From positions 1-44,661 of IMG/VR virus record IMGVR_UViG_3300033145_001580: a stretch of 44,661 nt of DNA; one strand, 5' to 3'. Positions 37,864-44,661 of this stretch are shown in pieces; the stretch's first letter is position 1; the number at the start of each line of letters is the position of its first letter. A program made the position numbers and the translations under genes. The notes beneath the pieces were generated by a model that worked only from the letters and a program-made list of their open reading frames with translations, searched no databases and was not told where the DNA came from. The DNA comes from a virus.

Positions 37864-40800
37864 TACTGGTCTCCCATAGCCATTATATTTATTTCTGGAG
37901 AATCTCTCTTTCCCGTAGCATTTGGAGACTCGATTGCAATTTGTAATGCTGCACCTGTTTTCGTATCACTTAACTCATTCGATACGATTGCTGAGGCGTT
38001 ATTATCATCCCAGTATCTTGCTGACCCAACCCAGCAATAAGTAGTACCTCCAAAATCAGTGTCCCAAGTTATCGTATAATATCCAACCCCATTATCCGTT
38101 ATCGAATCCACATTAAAACTATCATTTATCGCAATGACTCCTGTACCATTGAAATTTATCCATGCTTTAACAATATTATCTTTGTAAAGGGTATTTGCTG
38201 CGGGACTTGCCGCCGGGGTGCCGAGAAACGTCCCAAATCCTTCCACCCTCAGATTATTATCTCCTGCGTCTGTATCACTACCTACTGTTAAGCCACCGTT
38301 TATACAGAGTTTACCACCGGGAGTAGTTGTGTTGATGCCGACGTTGCCGCCTGCTTCAATAATCATTCGGCCTCCCTGCAAGTTTAAATCTTTATAACCA
38401 GGCGTATCCCTATCATAAACATAAATATGTCCTACATCAGCTGATACAGAATAAAAGCTTTCTAATCCTGTTCCAGTTGCAGGTTCTGTTCCTGCAGCAA
38501 TACTTCTTAATCTTCCATTTACATCTAATTTAGTCCCCGGCGTTGCCGTCCCAATCCCTACATTACACCCCATAAAAGCGGCATAACCGGCTGTGTAAAA
38601 CTCCAGGCGTTCGGCTGCGGCTCCAATACCAAGCCATGCTGTGTTAGGTACGGTGAGGTCTCCAGTAAGTGTAGTATTCCCAGAAGCATCTACACTAATA
38701 TCTCCATCTAACTGTCTGGCATTTATTCTCGTACCTTTATTCCCCGCAGGATAGAGATAGAGGGCTTTGACTTCGGAGGGGGTTAGGGCTGTGTTGTAGA
38801 TACGGGGTTCGTCGATGAGGCCGTGGAAAAATAAGGCTTCTGTCGGAGTATAAACTCCAATACCTAAATCGTCTAAATGATCTGTGCTATCTACATCGCC
38901 ACTAATTGGAAAAGTACCATCAGTATCTCCATCAACATAAAACCTAAAAGTACTTCCATCTCTTACTCCTACAATTTGATGCCAAACACCATCAGTAATT
39001 ACTGTATTTCCATGATTAGTAGAATATTGTGCCCCATCTCCAATAAATCCTTCCAGCTCACCGTTTGCGTTTAGTCTCAAAGCATACCCAAATATACCAG
39101 ATCGTTTATCTATAATTGCTTTACCTGTAGTACTTGTTTTGATCCAAGCATACAAAGTAAAATTACCTGTTCCCATATTCAAGCTTGCATCATGCCCACA
39201 ATTTACAAACTCATTCACCCCATCAAAACTCAAACACTTCCCCACAACTCCATCAACCCAGTCAGCATCTTCCATGTTGTTAAGAGTGCCCAAATTCCCA
39301 TTCCCACTTCCATCAACAGCAACACTTCCACTTCCATCATCAAATGCCCAGTATCCTACAAGGTGTTCATCTGAGGGGAGGGCAGGAGATACATCAGCAA
39401 GTGCTTCAATGGCATCGAGCTTATCATAATCTGCTTCAAGATTTACTTCCGTGATTTTCGCTGTTTGCCTAATAGCTTCACCTGCCGCTGCGGGAGCCTG
39501 TAAGCCTACTACCTGGTACAAGTTATTCATGTTAATATCTTGGGTCATTGTACCAAGGGTTGTATCAGTACCTTGGGTATGGTCAGCAGCATTGGAGTGT
39601 TTTAAGTCTACCGCACTTTCAAGGTTCACTTCTGTGATTTTAGTTGTTGCTCTTATTGAATCACCATTACTTGAAGGCACAGACAGGGAAGTCAGCTTAT
39701 GGGTATTCATGTTGATATTAGCGGCCATCGTTCCTAAAGCCGTATCAGTACCCTGCGTATGGTCTAACGTATTCGCATGTTTCTTGGTAACTGCATCATC
39801 AACGTCAGTTTTTGTCGGTCCATCTGCTAAACCCGTAGCATCATTAACATGATAAGGTATCTTACCATCTGTTAACCCGCTTAATTTCGTAGTTACAAAA
39901 ACAGGAGAATCATCAGTGTCAAGATTTAAATCCCCTCTTGTTTGATTATCTGAGCCCGCAGCGTGCTTTTTGTCTACTGCATCCTCAAGATTAGCCTCTG
40001 TGATTTTAGTGGTAGTTCTTACTGATTGCCCGTTAGCACTTGGAACGGAAAGAGCTGTGAGCTTATGAGTCCCCATGTTGATATCAGAGGCTTGTGTGCC
40101 TAATGTGGTATCTGTGCCTTGCGTATGCTGTAGATTAGTATTCGCTTCTATTGCCGTAATATGAGCCGCTGTAGCTACACCTTTCTGTGCATTGGTCGCA
40201 CTCTGAATATCATCTGTGCCGTCTGTGTGATTGGAAGCGTGGTTTTCAAGGACGTACTTGTTATAGAGCGTATCAAAGTAGGTCTTTAAAAATGCTTTTA
40301 CCTGCGTCCATGTAGAAGTAACCAAAGCATCTGCACTGGCACTGTTCCTATATAATACCTTGTCTGCATCTATTGGAGGATTCTTAGTTCCCACTGCTCC
40401 GAGTGCGGTATCAGTTCCTTGTGTGTGAAGAGCATCCTTCTGTGTTTGTGTTATATGCTCATAGTCATCACCGTCATTCAGCCCACCCATTTCGTTATGA
40501 GTTGCCATCGAAGTTCCACTGAAAACTGTATTTGTAACCATCTGAACTGTTTTAAAACTCCCACCTGTTCCAGGAGCTACAATACATCCTATCAAGCAAC
40601 CAAATTCAGAAATGAAATCAGGCGTTGTGGGTTCAAGCTCTGCTTCGGCTTCTGCAAGTTTATAGCTCCCTCTTCCGTAAACAACAAAAATATGGTCATC
40701 GTCGATATGCCTGTAAACCCAATGAGTGCTATATCTATTACTTGCCACACTTCCCAGCGGTGGAGTTCCATCGTCATAGTGAGCAAAATCAATAGTTTTT

Positions 40801-42329
40801 CTTGCTACACCCTTAGTATATCCTCCGCTTCCGTCTCGGTAAATAGGAGTAAAGGTCGTTGTTGCTGAATTGTAAACACCTAAAGGAAAATCGTTAATCC
40901 CACCATAAGCAATCCCTGTGTTCATTACAAAGTTGTTTACACCTGAATAAACTATCGTCGAACCACCACTCCCCCTACCAAGCTCCAAAGCCCTTAAAGC
41001 TCTTGACCTCATATGAAGCCGAGCTACACCGTTGTGAAGATTATAGCCACCGCTTATATAGTGTACTGTGTTGTTTACTTCCCTCAAGGCTTGCCCGATA
41101 GGAAGGCTCATTGTAAGGTCAGGCATAGATTCAGAAAGGCTTATAGTTGGACTCCCTGAATTGTAATTGAGGACTACTATATAAGTCTTATTAGGATCAG
41201 TTATTGCTATGTTGTCTTCTAAATCTTTCGTGGCGTAAGCTAAAGGAGCTGTATCTAAATCTGCGGTTCTAAACCATGCAGTTGAAGCGGCTACCTTTAA
41301 CGTGCCTGCATTCGTACCTTCTGTTACTTCCCCTCCGGTACGAACTGTTGGAGAAAGAGGGCTGTCTAATTCTTGAATAGTTCTTGTCTGTGTAGGTGTC
41401 AGGGCAGCAATGTTCCCGCCTGAAGCCCTGCCGACAATTCTATCTTCGGCTACTGTAAGGGGTAAAGGTGTGTCATTAACATTAGCCGCAAGGATTGTAT
41501 TTGCGTCAAAGTCAGAATCGAGTACCGCATCATCAACAAGTGTTTCAAGTGCGGCTTCGGTTATCTTCGCCGTCTGGCGTATCGCTTCACCTGCCGCATC
41601 CGGGACAGACAAAGACACGACCTGGTGGGAGTTCATATCGAGGTCTTCGGTCTGTACTCCCAGGGCTGTGTCTGTCCCCTGCGTGTGTTGTGTAACAGCA
41701 AGGGAGTCTGTACTACTATCCACACCACTAAGCTCCATAGAGTTAGAAGCCACCTTGGAATCCGCCCCACTTATGTTCAGGCTATTTGAAAGAACTGCAC
41801 TATCTACCTCACTTACATTAAGGGCATTAGAGTTGACCTTACTTATGGCCTCCGAGTTTCCCCCACTATCACCCTTGCTATCAGCCACCGATATATTTAT
41901 CGAATTGCTGACCGTCGCACTAAGTACCTCCGACACCCCAGCCGAGTTGCTTATCACACCTGAGTCGGCCCCAGAGATGTTGGTACTATTACTATCCGCC
42001 TTGGAATCAGCCCCACTTATCTCCACTGAGTTACTAACTATCGCACTATCCGCCTCACTTAAGTTATCCGCATTGGAGAGTACCGCACTCTCGGCCTCAC
42101 TATCCACTCCCGAAACCATAGTACTAAGACTAGCAGCCTTACTATCCAGCTTACTCTCCAGGGCGTTCCCTTCAAGCTGCCGAAAGGCCTCCTCATCAGC
42201 AGATGGAGCATCATCCAGAAAGACCTGATTCGAGCGAACACCCCTGAAGCTCTTACCATCCTCATAGGTATCATCATCCTCAAATAGGAAGGGCCCAGCA
42301 GACCCCATATAGACCTCTTTCTCAGCCAT
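37863..42329 (-). CDS. Large tail fibre with ADSK repeats and LamG domain
   Basis: 1488 residues; start after AGGAGACCGTCGA. N-terminal ~60 residues are an attachment part, then ~150 residues of ADSK/SNS shaft repeats shared with the 394-residue protein. From about 205 to 980 there are several ~60-residue units (HTQGTDTxLG...NMNxHxLTxLSVP...IRxTxKITExNLExxVDxKH). Residues ~985-1195 are a LamG/concanavalin-like domain (VGYWAFDDGSG, WHQIVGVRDGSTFRFYVDG, IDEPRIYNTALTPSEVKALY), likely a sugar-binding tip. The end has VGIGTATPGTKLDVNG-type units and no peptidase S74 chaperone. Base use changes near 41500-41700, so the C-terminal part looks swapped in. Confidence 0.85.
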   Translation of the reverse strand: MAEKEVYMGSAGPFLFEDDDTYEDGKSFRGVRSNQVFLDDAPSADEEAFRQLEGNALESKLDSKAASLSTMVSGVDSEAESAVLSNADNLSEADSAIVSNSVEISGADSKADSNSTNISGADSGVISNSAGVSEVLSATVSNSINISVADSKGDSGGNSEAISKVNSNALNVSEVDSAVLSNSLNISGADSKVASNSMELSGVDSSTDSLAVTQHTQGTDTALGVQTEDLDMNSHQVVSLSVPDAAGEAIRQTAKITEAALETLVDDAVLDSDFDANTILAANVNDTPLPLTVAEDRIVGRASGGNIAALTPTQTRTIQELDSPLSPTVRTGGEVTEGTNAGTLKVAASTAWFRTADLDTAPLAYATKDLEDNIAITDPNKTYIVVLNYNSGSPTISLSESMPDLTMSLPIGQALREVNNTVHYISGGYNLHNGVARLHMRSRALRALELGRGSGGSTIVYSGVNNFVMNTGIAYGGINDFPLGVYNSATTTFTPIYRDGSGGYTKGVARKTIDFAHYDDGTPPLGSVASNRYSTHWVYRHIDDDHIFVVYGRGSYKLAEAEAELEPTTPDFISEFGCLIGCIVAPGTGGSFKTVQMVTNTVFSGTSMATHNEMGGLNDGDDYEHITQTQKDALHTQGTDTALGAVGTKNPPIDADKVLYRNSASADALVTSTWTQVKAFLKTYFDTLYNKYVLENHASNHTDGTDDIQSATNAQKGVATAAHITAIEANTNLQHTQGTDTTLGTQASDINMGTHKLTALSVPSANGQSVRTTTKITEANLEDAVDKKHAAGSDNQTRGDLNLDTDDSPVFVTTKLSGLTDGKIPYHVNDATGLADGPTKTDVDDAVTKKHANTLDHTQGTDTALGTMAANINMNTHKLTSLSVPSSNGDSIRATTKITEVNLESAVDLKHSNAADHTQGTDTTLGTMTQDINMNNLYQVVGLQAPAAAGEAIRQTAKITEVNLEADYDKLDAIEALADVSPALPSDEHLVGYWAFDDGSGSVAVDGSGNGNLGTLNNMEDADWVDGVVGKCLSFDGVNEFVNCGHDASLNMGTGNFTLYAWIKTSTTGKAIIDKRSGIFGYALRLNANGELEGFIGDGAQYSTNHGNTVITDGVWHQIVGVRDGSTFRFYVDGDTDGTFPISGDVDSTDHLDDLGIGVYTPTEALFFHGLIDEPRIYNTALTPSEVKALYLYPAGNKGTRINARQLDGDISVDASGNTTLTGDLTVPNTAWLGIGAAAERLEFYTAGYAAFMGCNVGIGTATPGTKLDVNGRLRSIAAGTEPATGTGLESFYSVSADVGHIYVYDRDTPGYKDLNLQGGRMIIEAGGNVGINTTTPGGKLCINGGLTVGSDTDAGDNNLRVEGFGTFLGTPAASPAANTLYKDNIVKAWINFNGTGVIAINDSFNVDSITDNGVGYYTITWDTDFGGTTYCWVGSARYWDDNNASAIVSNELSDTKTGAALQIAIESPNATGKRDSPEINIMAMGDQ
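41700..42170 (-). repeat. ADSK/SNS shaft repeats of the large fibre
   Basis: Tandem degenerate 42-base units encoding about ADSKxVSNSLxISx, related to those at 30075-30900. The similarity is at protein level and in parts at DNA level, enough for recombination between the two fibre genes. Confidence 0.7.
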
Positions 42330-42340
42330 TCGACGGTCTC

Positions 42341-42667
42341 CTAGTACTCAGGAATAATCTGCAGAACCGCAGCAGTACTTGCCACCGCACTGATATACTT
42401 AAAGGTGGCACAGTTATACTCGCCAATGATTCGGACACTTTCTCCTTTTGCCAAATAATATCCCACGGCCGACGCCCCATAAGAAGGCGCAGTTTTGCCC
42501 CAACTCACACGAGCCGCATTTGCCTGTATCCCATCACACTGTATAGTACAGGCGCTCATCTTCTTCTCTTCAACCGTCAGAAGTGCCGCGGAGAGACCCG
42601 CCGCTGAATTTGAGGTAATCAAACGAGTGCCAACTCCACCTCTTCCCATCATACTTAGTACTCTCAT
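42341..42667 (-). CDS. Small decoration/beta-sandwich-like protein
   Basis: 108 residues; start after AGGAGGATACT. A strand-rich C-terminal half (YLAKGESVRIIGEYNCATFKYISAVASTAAVLQIIPEY) fits a common small phage structural protein with a single beta-sandwich that ends in a LxVxY strand. The N-terminus is Gly-rich. Position between TerS and the fibre suggests a virion part, perhaps decoration or fibre-attached. Family recognised only by pattern. Confidence 0.55.
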   Translation of the reverse strand: MRVLSMMGRGGVGTRLITSNSAAGLSAALLTVEEKKMSACTIQCDGIQANAARVSWGKTAPSYGASAVGYYLAKGESVRIIGEYNCATFKYISAVASTAAVLQIIPEY

Positions 42668-42715
42668 AGTATCCTCCTATCATCATCATTATTTTGGACT
42701 ACTACTTAGTTCTCT

Positions 42716-43204
42716 CTACTCCGGTACTACATCTACTATCATCCCATTCGCTACTCCGGCAGCTAAAGCATTCCTCTTGATTTCCTCTATCTCCTCCCTA
42801 CCAAAAAGGGCATGGTTAAAGTTGCCCCGAATCTTCTGCACCGGGCCATGCCCAGCCCTGTCGAGGATCCTAAAAGAAGTTGCTACTCGGAGATTCAGCC
42901 CAGCCTCCTTATCTCTCAGGGCCTCATCAATCACCTCCACAGCATACTCGGAAATCTCCTCTATCCTCTTAGCCACATCCGTGGCATTCTTGTCCCGTTC
43001 CCCATTCAGTCGAGCCAGGATACTTCTACCGAGCTCACCATTAGTAACATTATAGACTGTTTGCGGTGTGCAACAGAGAATCTGGGCTACATCCACCCCC
43101 TTCATTCCCAACGCACTAAGCCTTAGAATCTCATGGTGCAGATTCATCACCTTCCTATTATCACAGTCCCTTGTAGTCTCCGGCAAAGCTAGCATAGCTT
43201 CCAT
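42716..43204 (-). CDS. Putative small terminase subunit (TerS)
   Basis: 162 residues; start after AGGAGGATACT, first gene of the late block. MNLHHEILRLSALGMKGVDVAQILCCTPQTVYNVTNGELGR is a helix-turn-helix as in TerS proteins; then a helical region (KNATDVAKRIEEISEYAVEVIDEALRDKEAGLNLRVATSFRILDRAGHG) fits the oligomerisation part. Expected to recognise the pac/cos site and load TerL. TerL is unusually far (about 6.7 kb downstream). A simpler HTH regulator cannot be ruled out. Confidence 0.7.
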   Translation of the reverse strand: MEAMLALPETTRDCDNRKVMNLHHEILRLSALGMKGVDVAQILCCTPQTVYNVTNGELGRSILARLNGERDKNATDVAKRIEEISEYAVEVIDEALRDKEAGLNLRVATSFRILDRAGHGPVQKIRGNFNHALFGREEIEEIKRNALAAGVANGMIVDVVPE

Positions 43205-43222
43205 AGTATCCTCCTAGTATAA

Positions 43223-43251
43223 AGCATAGCATAGAGTAAGGAGGAAGTCAA
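43223..43251 (-). promoter_or_regulatory. Late-block promoter (minus strand), extended -10
   Basis: On the minus strand: TTGACT (43251-43246), 17-nt spacer, TATGCT (43228-43223) with TGC before the -10. It precedes TerS by about 20 bases. It is the only clear promoter for the long late block; with two palindromes 65-150 bases upstream it may be controlled by their ligand. Confidence 0.75.
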
Positions 43252-43315
43252 ATCCGCATCTCTGTGGAACCGACCAGCCTCTAAAATTATTTTCATCTCC
43301 TAGCTCCAAGCAACA

Positions 43316-43340
43316 GCTATGTTCACATAATGAACATACC
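43316..43340. repeat. 25-bp palindrome site
   Basis: Left arm GCTATGTTCA (one change), spacer CATAA, right arm TGAACATACC. 65 bases upstream of the late promoter's -35 box. Centre to centre 40 bp from the next site at 43356. Confidence 0.88.
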
Positions 43341-43355
43341 TCGCTAGAAGCCGCA

Positions 43356-43380
43356 GCTATGTTCAGAGAATGAACAGACC
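43356..43380. repeat. 25-bp palindrome site
   Basis: Left arm GCTATGTTCA, spacer GAGAA, right arm TGAACAGACC. Forms a pair with 43316-43340 at the same 40-bp distance seen for the pair 14335/14375. Confidence 0.88.
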
Positions 43381-43439
43381 TAGCTAAGAAGCTAGAAGGC
43401 TAGCTAGGGCTAGGACCGGAGACAGAAATAGAGAGATAG

Positions 43440-43455
43440 CCCACAGAGTTGTGGG
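43440..43455 (+). other. Perfect 6-bp hairpin
   Basis: CCCACA (43440-43445), loop GAGT, TGTGGG (43450-43455). No T tract. Possible RNA or protein element. Confidence 0.4.
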
Positions 43456-43501
43456 TATTAAATAGGTGGAGAAAATATACCAACGTCTTCCACGCGCGAG
43501 A

Positions 43502-43516
43502 GGGGCTCGAATCCCC
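43502..43516 (+). other. tRNA T-arm-like element
   Basis: GGGG, loop CTCGAAT, CCCC resembles a tRNA T arm with C in place of T54. No matching acceptor, D or anticodon arm can be drawn with confidence. It may be a tRNA remnant or chance. Confidence 0.3.
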
Positions 43517-43551
43517 CCTAACCGGGTCTTTTTACCTCTATAGCTCCAGAT

Positions 43552-43579
43552 TTGACATTTGAATCCTTTATGCTATACT
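43552..43579 (+). promoter_or_regulatory. Sigma-70-type promoter, extended -10
   Basis: TTGACA (43552-43557), 16-nt spacer, TATACT (43574-43579), with TGC before the -10. Drives the two rightward genes at 43764 and 44226 behind a leader of about 180 bases. Confidence 0.82.
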
Positions 43580-43611
43580 GAAGTCGAAATTAGGATTCGT
43601 TCTTTTACATA

Positions 43612-43698
43612 GCAGTTCTTATTACGTCCTACAGTTAGTAGCCTCTTATGTTGTCTTATGCATAAGAACGCAAACGCCCGTAGTTACTATAGAACTGC
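43612..43698 (+). ncRNA. Structured 5' leader candidate
   Basis: GCAGTTCT (43612-43619) pairs with AGAACTGC (43691-43698), closing an 87-nt unit. Inside is a self-complementary CTTATGCATAAG (43655-43666). The leader of the downstream gene is about 180 bases from the promoter, much longer than others here. It could be a riboswitch-like or structured regulatory RNA; no known class is recognised. Confidence 0.35.
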
Positions 43699-43763
43699 CA
43701 GCAATAGCAACCCCCCTATGTTCAGTCTTGCGCCCCCTTTGAATTGAAGGGATAGGTGAGAAC

Positions 43764-44147
43764 ATGAAAACAAGACTGGAAGAGAAAATGATAGGCGTAG
43801 TAGTGGAGCATGGGTATACTTGGAGCCCCGATATAGACGCACAGAAGGCAGGGGATATTAGACCCGGCACTGTAAAACTTGACTTCAGTGATTTGACCCT
43901 TAGTCAAGTCCTCGAACATGCGACAAGGCATGTTACCTATAGGCAAGTACAGCCTAAGTTGAAAAAGGGTGAAAAGCTCCCCGACGTAGTGAAAGTCACG
44001 GCACTTGGTACCCGCCGAGCTATGACAGAAGCGCAAAGGGATGAGAAGGAACTGGCTAAAATGCATGATAAGGAGCGCATTCAGAGGCTTATTGACAGGG
44101 CTGAAGCTCAATTAAAGGAACTTAAGGCTAAGTCCAAAAGTAGGTAA
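43764..44147 (+). CDS. Hypothetical protein
   Basis: 127 residues, ATG 43764 following GGGATAGGTGAGAAC. Strand-rich N-terminal half (IGVVVEHGYTWSPDIDAQKAGDIRPGTVKLDFSDLTLSQVLEHATRHV), then a basic coiled-coil-like C-terminal helix (QRLIDRAEAQLKELKAKSKSR). No family recognised. It lies behind the 43552 promoter and a structured leader, so it is separately controlled. Confidence 0.6.
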   Translation: MKTRLEEKMIGVVVEHGYTWSPDIDAQKAGDIRPGTVKLDFSDLTLSQVLEHATRHVTYRQVQPKLKKGEKLPDVVKVTALGTRRAMTEAQRDEKELAKMHDKERIQRLIDRAEAQLKELKAKSKSR

Positions 44148-44225
44148 ACCTAAGAGGGCGTAAGGTTGAGCATAGGAGAGCAAAGCTCATGTCCTTTATG
44201 AGGGGCATGAAGGGTGGGAGGCACA

Positions 44226-44411
44226 ATGAAAATTAAAAAAATACCAGCCACTAAAGAGACCTGCGACCTTTGTAGAAATACCAAAGAATTCCTTGAAAAC
44301 AAACCAAAAGGCATGAAGCAAGCCTTCTATAACCAAATGAAGCCACTGGCGCAAGCAAACTTAGCTCGCCATCTAAAAACAGGACAACACTGGAAGTTTA
44401 AATACCTATAA
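44226..44411 (+). CDS. Small basic Cys-pair protein
   Basis: 61 residues from ATG 44226, after GGTGGGAGGCACA. C-terminal basic, N-terminal ATKETCDLCRNTKEF with CxxC, plus two later His. Could be a one-zinc protein. Follows the 127-residue gene with 78 bases between; probably cotranscribed. Not recognised. Confidence 0.5.
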   Translation: MKIKKIPATKETCDLCRNTKEFLENKPKGMKQAFYNQMKPLAQANLARHLKTGQHWKFKYL

Positions 44412-44465
44412 ATAAACAACCTCATGCTCCTCACCAAGGATATGAGCCTCAAAGCTCGCTCGCTC

Positions 44466-44490
44466 GGTCTGTTCAATATGTGAACATACC
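44466..44490. repeat. 25-bp palindrome site
   Basis: Left arm GGTCTGTTCA, spacer ATATG, right arm TGAACATACC. 55 bases after the last gene. Confidence 0.92.
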
Positions 44491-44532
44491 TCGGACATAT
44501 CCCAAGGCTCGGACAAACCCACATTGTAAATA

Positions 44533-44558
44533 ATGTATATGCGTAGGCACATATACAT
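44533..44558. repeat. Inverted repeat near right end
   Basis: ATGTATATG (44533-44541) and CATATACAT (44550-44558) are inverted copies around an 8-nt loop. The 16 bases 44543-44558 also match 59-74 in inverted orientation. Confidence 0.65.
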
Positions 44559-44606
44559 ACCCCCCCTTCTACTTCACAAAGTATTTTTTAAGCCGGAGCG
44601 GTTTTT

Positions 44607-44661
44607 CTCGCTCTCTTTAGGATTTTCTCTTCCTCTCTCGCTCTTTAGGATTTTCTCTTTA
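44607..44661. repeat. Tandem pyrimidine-rich repeat at right end
   Basis: CTCGCTCTCTTTAGGATTTT... (44607-44631) is repeated with a two-base deletion at 44637-44660. No gene is seen from 44412 to the end. The rest of this stretch is AT-rich. Confidence 0.65.

Larger units (their letters stand above)
43205..43763. other. Divergent control region
   Basis: No gene. It holds, left to right, the late promoter (43223-43251), two palindromes (43316, 43356), a GCTAG-rich stretch, a hairpin at 43440-43455, a tRNA T-arm-like element (43502-43516), a rightward promoter (43552-43579) and a structured leader with an 8-bp closing stem (43612-43619 with 43691-43698). Confidence 0.7.

Noticed and set aside
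37863-38600. Peptidase S74 chaperone at the fibre end
   Set aside because: VGIGTxTPGxKLDVNG units are present but no catalytic Ser-Lys region follows.
43411-43528. Second complete tRNA gene
   Set aside because: Only a T-arm-like hairpin is convincing; acceptor and anticodon arms could not be paired.
43502-43536. Terminator
   Set aside because: The GGGG/CCCC hairpin is followed by 11-12 other bases before TTTTT, so stem and T tract are not adjacent.
909-44490. Reading the recurring palindrome as a known LexA box
   Set aside because: Arms resemble TGTTC...GAACA, but inner spacing (7 nt between GTTC and GAAC) differs from the LexA boxes I know (CTGT-N8-ACAG, GAAC-N4-GTTC, TGTTC-N4-GAACA), and 14 copies over a phage, several within genes, do not fit SOS control.
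1-44661. CRISPR array
   Set aside because: The 25-bp palindromes are kilobases apart except for two 40-bp pairs, and the Cas4-like nuclease has no other cas neighbours; it fits phage recombination.
1-44661. Lysogeny genes
   Set aside because: No integrase, excisionase, or CI/Cro-type repressor could be recognised; the palindrome network alone is not proof of lysogeny.

Overview
The window reads as a nearly complete genome of a tailed bacterial virus with a short-tailed (podovirus-like) gene set. The evidence is a full virion module (small and large terminase, portal, scaffold-like protein, a major capsid protein resembling the SU10/DUF5309 family, adaptor, tail proteins, glycine-zipper and giant internal proteins, fibres), a lysis cassette, and a replication module. 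The host is bacterial: there are four promoters with near-consensus -35/-10 boxes, an intrinsic terminator, and strong AGGAGG ribosome sites. I cannot name the host. Arg AGG/AGA and Ile ATA codons are common. I see no integrase, RNA polymerase or CRISPR array.

Layout. (1) 1-300: non-coding leader with repeats. (2) 301-14801, plus strand: many small early genes, a strongly promoted single-gene unit (2337-2827), an odd tRNA-like element (5249-5416), then recombination/replication genes: Cas4/RecB-like nuclease, RecA-like ATPase, ssDNA-binding-like protein, ParB-methyltransferase fusion, uracil-DNA-glycosylase/PolA fusion and a DUF3987-type ATPase. (3) 14790-43204, minus strand: one long, tightly packed late block that starts at a promoter near 43223-43251. 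In transcription order it holds TerS, a decoration-like protein, a large LamG fibre, the lysis cassette, TerL, portal, scaffold, a second fibre-like protein, a glycosyltransferase and acyltransferase, capsid, adaptor, tail proteins (one a Kelch propeller) and internal/ejection proteins ending in a 1785-residue protein. (4) 43205-43763: divergent control region. (5) 43764-44411: two small plus-strand genes, then an AT-rich non-coding end.

The most unusual feature is a 25-bp palindrome, GGTMTGTTCA, 5 nt, TGAACAKACC, present in 13 complete copies plus one half-copy cut by the left edge. Spacing is invariant. Copies lie in gaps and also inside three late genes, where each is read in the same frame as RYVxxxNRP. 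This looks like a genome-wide binding-site network (stoperator-, parS- or replication/packaging-like). The binding protein is not identified; the ParB-methyltransferase and a ribbon-helix-helix-like early protein are the visible candidates.

Other points of interest: a glycosyltransferase and hexapeptide acetyltransferase next to the capsid gene, two fibres sharing ADSK/SNS repeats, an AT-rich Kelch gene and AT-rich lysis/fibre segment that look acquired, and duplicated leader hairpins. All functional calls come from reading motifs by eye; no database search was run.
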